This document shows positions 5,959 through 9,596 of a stretch of 9,596 bases of DNA, piece after piece (position 1 is the stretch's first letter; each line of letters starts with the position of its first letter). A program made the position numbers and the translations under genes. The stretch spans positions 1 through 9,596 of the forward strand of contig CALNBE010000307.1 in the NCBI GenBank assembly GCA_937874455.1, written 5' to 3'. The stretch is from an uncultured Opitutia bacterium. Lineage in GTDB: Bacteria; Verrucomicrobiota; Verrucomicrobiia; Opitutales; UBA953. The notes under the pieces are model-generated. The model saw nothing but the letters and a program-made list of their open reading frames with translations, was not told the origin of the DNA and ran no database searches.

Positions 5959-6882
5959 ATGTCAATTCTCGTCAACGAAAACACCAAGATTCTCGTCCAA
6001 GGCATCACCGGAGATTTCGGTGGCCGCCACGCCAAGCTCTCGCTCGACTACGGCACCCAGCTCGTCGCCGGGGTTACTCCGGGCAAAGGCGGACAGGTCT
6101 TTGAGCACAACGGCAAGCAGGTGCCGATCTTCAACACGGTCGCCGAGGCCGCTAAAGCCACGGGTGCCACGGTTTCCGTGATCTTTGTGCCGCCTCCCTT
6201 CGCGGCGGACGCGATTGTGGAATGCGCCGACGCCGGACTTGACCTCGCGGTAGCCATCACCGAAGGCATTCCGATCAAAGACATGATCCGGGTGAAGCGC
6301 GCCATTGCCGGAGGAAAAACCCGGCTGGTCGGTCCGAACTGCCCCGGCATCGTCACGCCTGGCGCGGGGGAAAAGTCGAACGGTGGCTGCCGCATCGGCA
6401 TCGCCCCCGGCTACATTCACCGCAAGGGGCACGTCGGCGTGGTTTCCCGCTCCGGCACGCTCACCTACGAGGCGGTTTACCAGCTCACCACGCGCGGCCT
6501 CGGCCAGAGCACCAGCGTCGGCATTGGCGGCGACCCGGTCAACGGCACCTCGCACCTCGACGTGATCAAGCTCTTCAACGAGGATCCCGACACCTACGGC
6601 ATCATCCTCATCGGGGAAATCGGCGGCAGCGCGGAAGTGGAAGCCGCCCGTTGGATCAAAGAAAATTGCAAGAAGCCCGTGGCCGGATTCATCGCCGGGG
6701 CCACTGCTCCCGCTGGGCGCCGCATGGGCCACGCTGGCGCGGTGATTGGCGGCAAGGACGACACTGCCGAGGCGAAAATTGCCATCTTCCGCGAATGCGG
6801 CATCGAAGTGGCGGAAACTCCCTCGGACATGGCCGACGCGCTCATCCGCTCCGCCAAGGCCAAGGGTGTGGCGCTGGACTGA
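5959..6882 (+). CDS. sucD: Succinyl-CoA synthetase alpha subunit
   Basis: The alpha subunit binds CoA and carries the phosphohistidine. The 307-residue protein begins 'MSILVNENTKILVQGITG' and shows the CoA-binding Rossmann start 'GITGDFGGRHAK' (15-26), 'GVTPGKGG' (38-45), 'FVPPPFAADAIVECADAG' (76-93), 'ITEGIP' (100-105), 'GPNCPG' (125-130), 'VSRSGTLTYEAV' (162-173), 'GIGGDP' (188-193) and 'GRRMGHAGAVIGG' (253-265), where His258 is the phosphorylated residue. It is somewhat longer than the E. coli protein, mainly through about seven extra residues after 'GIVTPG' (around 136-143). The first motif reads GGRH where E. coli has GTFH. Start 5959 is 18 bases after sucC, without a Shine-Dalgarno, so an operon with sucC is near certain. 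A strong terminator follows 39 bases after the stop. Confidence 0.97.
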   Translation: MSILVNENTKILVQGITGDFGGRHAKLSLDYGTQLVAGVTPGKGGQVFEHNGKQVPIFNTVAEAAKATGATVSVIFVPPPFAADAIVECADAGLDLAVAITEGIPIKDMIRVKRAIAGGKTRLVGPNCPGIVTPGAGEKSNGGCRIGIAPGYIHRKGHVGVVSRSGTLTYEAVYQLTTRGLGQSTSVGIGGDPVNGTSHLDVIKLFNEDPDTYGIILIGEIGGSAEVEAARWIKENCKKPVAGFIAGATAPAGRRMGHAGAVIGGKDDTAEAKIAIFRECGIEVAETPSDMADALIRSAKAKGVALD

Positions 6883-6921
6883 TTTCCTTCGCAAAGGAAA
6901 CCGCTATTGGGTTCCTGATAC

Positions 6922-6953
6922 AAAAAACCCGGCGTAAACGCGCCGGGTTTTTT
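6922..6953 (+). terminator. Rho-independent terminator after sucCD (bidirectional shape)
   Basis: A perfect 13-bp stem, AAAAAACCCGGCG (6922-6934) with CGCCGGGTTTTTT (6941-6953), encloses the loop TAAACG. The A and T runs on either side make it potentially active on both strands. Confidence 0.92.
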
Positions 6954-7231
6954 GTGCGATGCTTATGGGGATGGGGGTGCTTTTGCCTTGCGCAAAGATG
7001 TTAATTTCCAAGCGGGCCCGGTTTCCGATGCGCAGAGACAGTCGTGCAGCGGTCTGCAACTTCCGGGAAAGGCCGCTGGTGTTAGGCGGAGATTTGGATT
7101 GGGCCTGCGGGTTGTGGGTTTTCTCGGAGACAGGGCTGTGGCCTTTTATTTGGCCAGCTGTCTCTGGGTGGAAGGCCGTTCCTATTGGCCTTTGGCGATG
7201 AAAAACCCCCGCAGGCGATGCGGGGGTTTTT
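6954..7231 (+). ncRNA. Candidate structured RNA between two terminators (unassigned)
   Basis: The 247 bases between the sucD terminator and the one at 7201 hold no convincing protein, although short open frames exist. Several stems can form. One is GAGACAG (7127-7133) with CTGTCTC (7158-7164), extended by CTG/CAG and GCC/GGC with small bulges. A second is AGC-GGCC-TTTCC (7011-7026, bulged) with GGAAA-GGCC-GCT (7066-7077), enclosing hairpin TGCAG-CGGT-CTGCA (7045-7058). An alternative to the second pairs GCGGGCCC (7012-7019) with GGGCCTGC (7101-7108). A plus-strand transcript would end at the 7201-7231 terminator. I found no clear promoter and match no known RNA family with confidence. Chance structure in GC-rich spacer DNA, or a decayed gene, are the alternatives. 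Confidence 0.28.
7201..7231 (-). terminator. Rho-independent terminator of the outer-membrane protein gene
   Basis: AAAAACCCCCGCA (7201-7213) pairs perfectly with TGCGGGGGTTTTT (7219-7231) around a 5-base loop. It lies 27-57 bases beyond the minus-strand stop codon. The symmetric A/T runs would also stop plus-strand transcripts. Confidence 0.92.
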
Positions 7232-7257
7232 ATCATTAGGCAGGGGAGCTGCTTTGA

Positions 7258-7914
7258 TTAAAAGGAGACCCGTGCGCCGAGTTGGAAAAGGTGTCCTCCG
7301 GCGCTTTCCAGACGCTTTTCTTGGCCGTTGCCCAAGTCAAACATGGCGCGAGTGGTCCAGAGGTAGCGGTATCCGGCATCCACTGCCAGGTGCTCGTTGA
7401 AGGCGTAGGTAGCCACCAGCCCCAGACCTGCTGCGAAAACCAAGTCGGAGTCGGAGCCCGAGTCTGTGGGTGTGGATACTTTGCACCGGAGGTAGGATGC
7501 GCCAACGGAGGGGCCGGCGGAGAACTGCCAGCCTTTGCCTGCATAAAGAACGTAGCGGGCGGAGAACAGCATGGGCACCTCATCCACAGTTACTGAGTTG
7601 GAAGTGCCTGACTCAGTGCCCTTCATTTCCATCCAGCCCGATTCCAGTTCAACTTGAAATCCGGCGAGTTCGTCGATGCTCCATTCGTAGCCGACTGCGG
7701 CCATGGCTCCCCAGCCAGCTCCGGTGGTATCCCGGAGTTCTTTGTTTCCTGGGAGCAGGGAAGTGGCATTTGCCCGAATATAGAGCTTGTCGGCAAGCGT
7801 GACTGGCTCGAAGGCGTCGAAGTCGAATTTTTCGCGTCTAGTCTCGGCAAGGAGGGTTCCGGAACCAAGAATGATCGCAAGGGCGGACGAGAGGAGTGTT
7901 GTTGTTTTATTCAT
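7258..7914 (-). CDS. Outer-membrane beta-barrel protein (OmpA/opacity-like), specific role unknown
   Basis: From ATG 7914 the product is 218 residues. A signal peptide 'MNKTTTLLSSALAIILGSGTLLA' is likely cleaved after residue 23 (LLA/ET). The frame is open to 8028, but those 38 codons precede the signal and are rejected. The mature part alternates strand-like segments, for example 'WGAMAAVGYEWSI', 'GFQVELESGWMEM', 'FSARYVLYAG', 'FSAGPSVGASYLRCKV' and 'FAAGLGLVATYAFNEHLAVDAGYRYLW', with polar loops, one Ser/Asp-rich. It ends '...HLFQLGARVSF' with a terminal Phe, the usual signature for outer-membrane assembly. The size and the glycine and aromatic pattern suggest an eight-stranded barrel of the OMP_b-brl type. 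No peptidoglycan-binding OmpA C-domain is present. It is convergent with sucCD, with its own terminator 27 bases downstream. Role (structural, porin-like or adhesion) cannot be told. Confidence 0.8.
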   Translation of the reverse strand: MNKTTTLLSSALAIILGSGTLLAETRREKFDFDAFEPVTLADKLYIRANATSLLPGNKELRDTTGAGWGAMAAVGYEWSIDELAGFQVELESGWMEMKGTESGTSNSVTVDEVPMLFSARYVLYAGKGWQFSAGPSVGASYLRCKVSTPTDSGSDSDLVFAAGLGLVATYAFNEHLAVDAGYRYLWTTRAMFDLGNGQEKRLESAGGHLFQLGARVSF

Positions 7915-8277
7915 AGGGAAAAAAGGGTCTTGCAGTTGGGTAAGATGAAGAGCGGGGTGGCTTTTTCTTTGAGGGTAGCGGGAAAAGTACAGAAGCAGTA
8001 AGTCAATCGCATGAGACGGTTTTGTCAATGGAAAGTTCGGGTGTGGCGGGGTCTGCGGAAGGGGAAAACTGCTGTGAATATGTGTGCTTGGCTTCCGCTT
8101 GCGGCGGGTCGAGATGGCGAATTTGCCCCGTGAACTTTTGCGGGAAATGTTACCCGCGAGCCGATCCAGCCGTTGCCAATGTCTATGGACGGCTATCGCT
8201 ATCTGTTTTCCCGTGCGGTGGAAAATGCCCGTGAGCCGTTGGGATGTTTCGGGATGCGGGGAAGGGCGGGTATCCGA
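7915..8277. other. Intergenic region between two minus-strand genes
   Basis: It should contain the outer-membrane protein promoter on the minus strand. TTGACA (8028 down to 8023) and TTGACT (8006 down to 8001) are good -35 matches, but neither has a convincing -10 at normal spacing. A small dyad GCGGG-N8-CCCGC lies at 8140-8157. I see no terminator immediately after the oxidase stop at 8278, and no gene or recognisable RNA in the rest. Confidence 0.55.
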
Positions 8278-9408
8278 TCAACGCGCCGGAGGAGACCAAA
8301 GGATGGAGGAGTCGGCCTGGTCGAGGGAGGCGCAGCCGAGGACGGACATGGCGGCTTCCATTTCGGCGCGCAGGATTTTCAGAACGTGCGCGACGCCGAC
8401 GGCTCCGGCCACGGCGAGCGCGTGGTTGGCAGGGCGCCCGATGAGCACGGCTTGCGCGCCCAGGGCCAGCGCTTTGAGGATGTCGGTGCCCCGGCGAATG
8501 CCTCCGTCGAACAGGATGGGCATTTTCCCCGCTACGGCGGCGGCTACGGCGGGCAGTGCCTCAATGGCAGCGGGCAGGGTGTCAAGATTGCGGCCGCCGT
8601 GATTGGAGACGATGATGCCGTCCGCACCCGATTCGAGGGCCAGCACGGCGTCGGCGGGATGGAGAATCCCTTTGAGAAGAATAGGCAGCGAGGTTTGTTC
8701 CCGGAGCCAGCGAATGTCTTCCCACGTTGGCGAAGCGTCGAGTGCGGAGCCGAAGAGAACGCTGCCGGGTCGGGCGTTCCAGGCCCCGATGACGGGTTGC
8801 TGGGAGGAGTTTCCGGGAAGTCCCCGCAGGTTGGCCGCCTCAAGGCCGGGAGGGATATGAAACTGGACGCGCTGCTCGCGATTCCGCATGCCGCTGACGG
8901 GCGTGTCGATGGTGGCGACGATGGCGCGGTAACCGGCGATCCGGGCCCGTTCCACCAAAATGCGGGTGGCTTCCCGATTCGGCTGAAAATAAAGTTGAAA
9001 CCATAGCGGCGCGGAGGAAACCCGGGCCACCTCCTCCATGGACACGCTGGAAAGCGTGCTGAGCACCATGCCGGTATTCATGGCGGAAGCGCCGAGGGCC
9101 ATGGCGGATTCGCCGTGGGGGTGGAAAAGTTTTTGGTGCGCGACCGGGGCGAGAAAAATTGGCGCCTCGAAAGTTTGGCCCAGCAGGCGGGTTTGGGTTG
9201 AGGCGGAGTTCAGGGGGCGCAGGACGCGGGAGATAAATTTGATCCGGTCGAACGCGGTGATGTTCTCGCGCAAGGTGATCTCGTCTGCGGCACCGCCGGA
9301 AAGGTAAGCCCAAGCATTGTCGTTGAGGTGTTCGCGCGCCAGAGGCTCATAGTCGCCAAGACTGGCGATGGATGGCGGAATGCGCACTAAGGGAGTCGAA
9401 ATGGTCAT
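8278..9408 (-). CDS. FMN-dependent 2-hydroxy-acid oxidase/dehydrogenase (lactate/glycolate oxidase family)
   Basis: The family oxidises L-2-hydroxy acids (lactate, glycolate, mandelate) to 2-oxo acids on FMN in a TIM barrel. From ATG 9408 the protein has 376 residues, normal for the family. Visible are Tyr35 in 'AYLSGGAADEITLREN', 'PIFLAPVAHQKLFHPHGE' (83-100), Tyr140 in 'WFQLYFQ', 'IDTPVSGMRNREQR' (167-180), Lys246 in 'LPILLKGIL', catalytic His270 with Arg273 in 'SNHGGRNLD', and FMN-phosphate-binding 'DGGIRRGTDILKALALGAQAVLIGRP' (301-326). The substrate loop reads 'LSTLSSVSMEEVA' with Leu where plant glycolate oxidase has Trp, so the substrate is not predictable. There is no membrane segment of the mandelate-dehydrogenase type. 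A TTG at 9456 would add 16 unconserved residues. No lactate permease or partner gene is adjacent, and I avoid naming it lldD. Confidence 0.9.
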   Translation of the reverse strand: MTISTPLVRIPPSIASLGDYEPLAREHLNDNAWAYLSGGAADEITLRENITAFDRIKFISRVLRPLNSASTQTRLLGQTFEAPIFLAPVAHQKLFHPHGESAMALGASAMNTGMVLSTLSSVSMEEVARVSSAPLWFQLYFQPNREATRILVERARIAGYRAIVATIDTPVSGMRNREQRVQFHIPPGLEAANLRGLPGNSSQQPVIGAWNARPGSVLFGSALDASPTWEDIRWLREQTSLPILLKGILHPADAVLALESGADGIIVSNHGGRNLDTLPAAIEALPAVAAAVAGKMPILFDGGIRRGTDILKALALGAQAVLIGRPANHALAVAGAVGVAHVLKILRAEMEAAMSVLGCASLDQADSSILWSPPAR

Positions 9409-9530
9409 GGGAAGGCGAAACGCGGAGGAAAATAGAAAAGGCGCAAGCAGTGGCAAAAAATAACGAGATTGAGAATTTCGTTTAGGACCAAGGGTTCAGT
9501 AGCCAATGGGGTTTTTGCGCGGAGGAAATT

Positions 9531-9596
9531 TCAGCGCAGCTTGCGGGCGTGCAGGAGGACGAAGAGGACCGGAGGCGCAAGGGCCGCATCGCGCTG
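9531..9596 (-). CDS. Possible C-terminal end of a minus-strand gene (21 codons, rest outside window)
   Basis: Reading the minus strand from the window edge, one frame stays open to TGA at 9533-9531 and encodes a hydrophobic segment ending in basic residues ('ALAPPVLFVLLHARKLR' and stop). This resembles the end of a membrane or tail-anchored protein. The two other minus frames are polar and less protein-like. The stretch is too short to assign a family; the call rests only on composition and on the gene orientation matching its downstream neighbour. A copy of GCGGAGGAAA (9519-9528) lies right after the stop. Confidence 0.35.
   Translation of the reverse strand, partial: QRDAALAPPVLFVLLHARKLR

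Larger units (their letters stand above)
361..9528 (+). repeat. Dispersed polar decamer GCGGAGGAAA (seven copies, plus strand only)
   Basis: Copies lie at 361-370, 681-690, 1820-1829, 3037-3046, 9011-9020, 9422-9431 and 9519-9528. The core GGAGGAAA also occurs at 462-469, 1291-1298, 1421-1428 and 6310-6317. I find no reverse complement of the decamer and only one of the octamer (3743-3750). Sites fall in intergenic DNA, in plus-strand genes in different codon phases, and antisense inside the minus-strand oxidase gene, so neither codon use nor ribosome binding explains them. Function unknown; see findings. Confidence 0.7.

Noticed and set aside
5962..6894. Minus-strand frame of 310 codons opposite sucD
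   Set aside because: Antisense shadow of the full length of sucD with biased composition.
6990..7110. Resemblance to 6S RNA
   Set aside because: A CAAGCGGGCC stretch and its pairing with GGGCCTGC recall the closing stem of gamma-proteobacterial 6S RNA, but the interior is too short, the central bubble and terminal stem are not evident, and competing pairings exist.
6952..7239. Short plus-strand open frame in the spacer between the two terminators
   Set aside because: It begins within the sucD terminator, runs through the second terminator hairpin, and its protein has no coherent domain, signal or conserved motif.
7984..8028. Promoter for the outer-membrane protein gene with TTGACA at 8028-8023
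   Set aside because: The -35 match is perfect but the hexamer at 17-base spacing (TGACTT) is a poor -10, and TACTTT at 7989-7984 is wrongly spaced for either -35.

Overview
The window is GC-rich chromosomal DNA with housekeeping genes typical of a Gram-negative bacterium: miaB, pyrH, frr, sucC, sucD, an outer-membrane beta-barrel protein and a flavin-dependent 2-hydroxy-acid oxidase. The protein flavour, the GxxExxR-family gene and its short GATTA/GATGA-type repeats are of a kind I associate with Verrucomicrobiota and other PVC or environmental genomes. That lineage call is an inference from gene content (moderate confidence). No plasmid, phage, rRNA or tRNA sequence was recognised.

Layout. 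1-279 is the C-terminal part of a low-molecular-weight protein tyrosine phosphatase, cut by the window edge. 280-763 is a purine-rich, gene-free stretch with several short repeats and a G10 run. 764-2107 is miaB, followed by a small secreted protein of unknown function (2174-2803), pyrH (2865-3596) and frr (3724-4278). Between frr and sucC sits a small cassette (4284-4729): a GxxExxR protein gene with a PD-(D/E)XK-like signature, bracketed by imperfect inverted repeats, the right one supplying the gene's stop codon. sucC (4759-5940) and sucD (5959-6882) follow as a tight pair ending in a strong terminator (6922-6953). A 247-base gene-free gap, rich in potential RNA stems, lies between that terminator and a second one (7201-7231). 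The second terminator serves the convergent outer-membrane protein gene (7258-7914, minus). After a featureless gap come the 2-hydroxy-acid oxidase (8278-9408, minus) and the probable last 21 codons of another minus-strand gene (9531-9596).

Functionally, MiaB (tRNA modification), UMP kinase and ribosome recycling factor form a translation and nucleotide block in one orientation. SucCD is the succinyl-CoA synthetase of the TCA cycle. Nothing ties the GxxExxR gene to its neighbours; it looks like an insertion.

Three observations deserve follow-up: (i) the GxxExxR/inverted-repeat cassette with related gene-less repeat copies upstream of miaB; (ii) the decamer GCGGAGGAAA, seven copies all on the plus strand, in genes of both orientations and in intergenic DNA, which suggests a polar chromosomal motif; (iii) the structured region between the two terminators, a possible small RNA.
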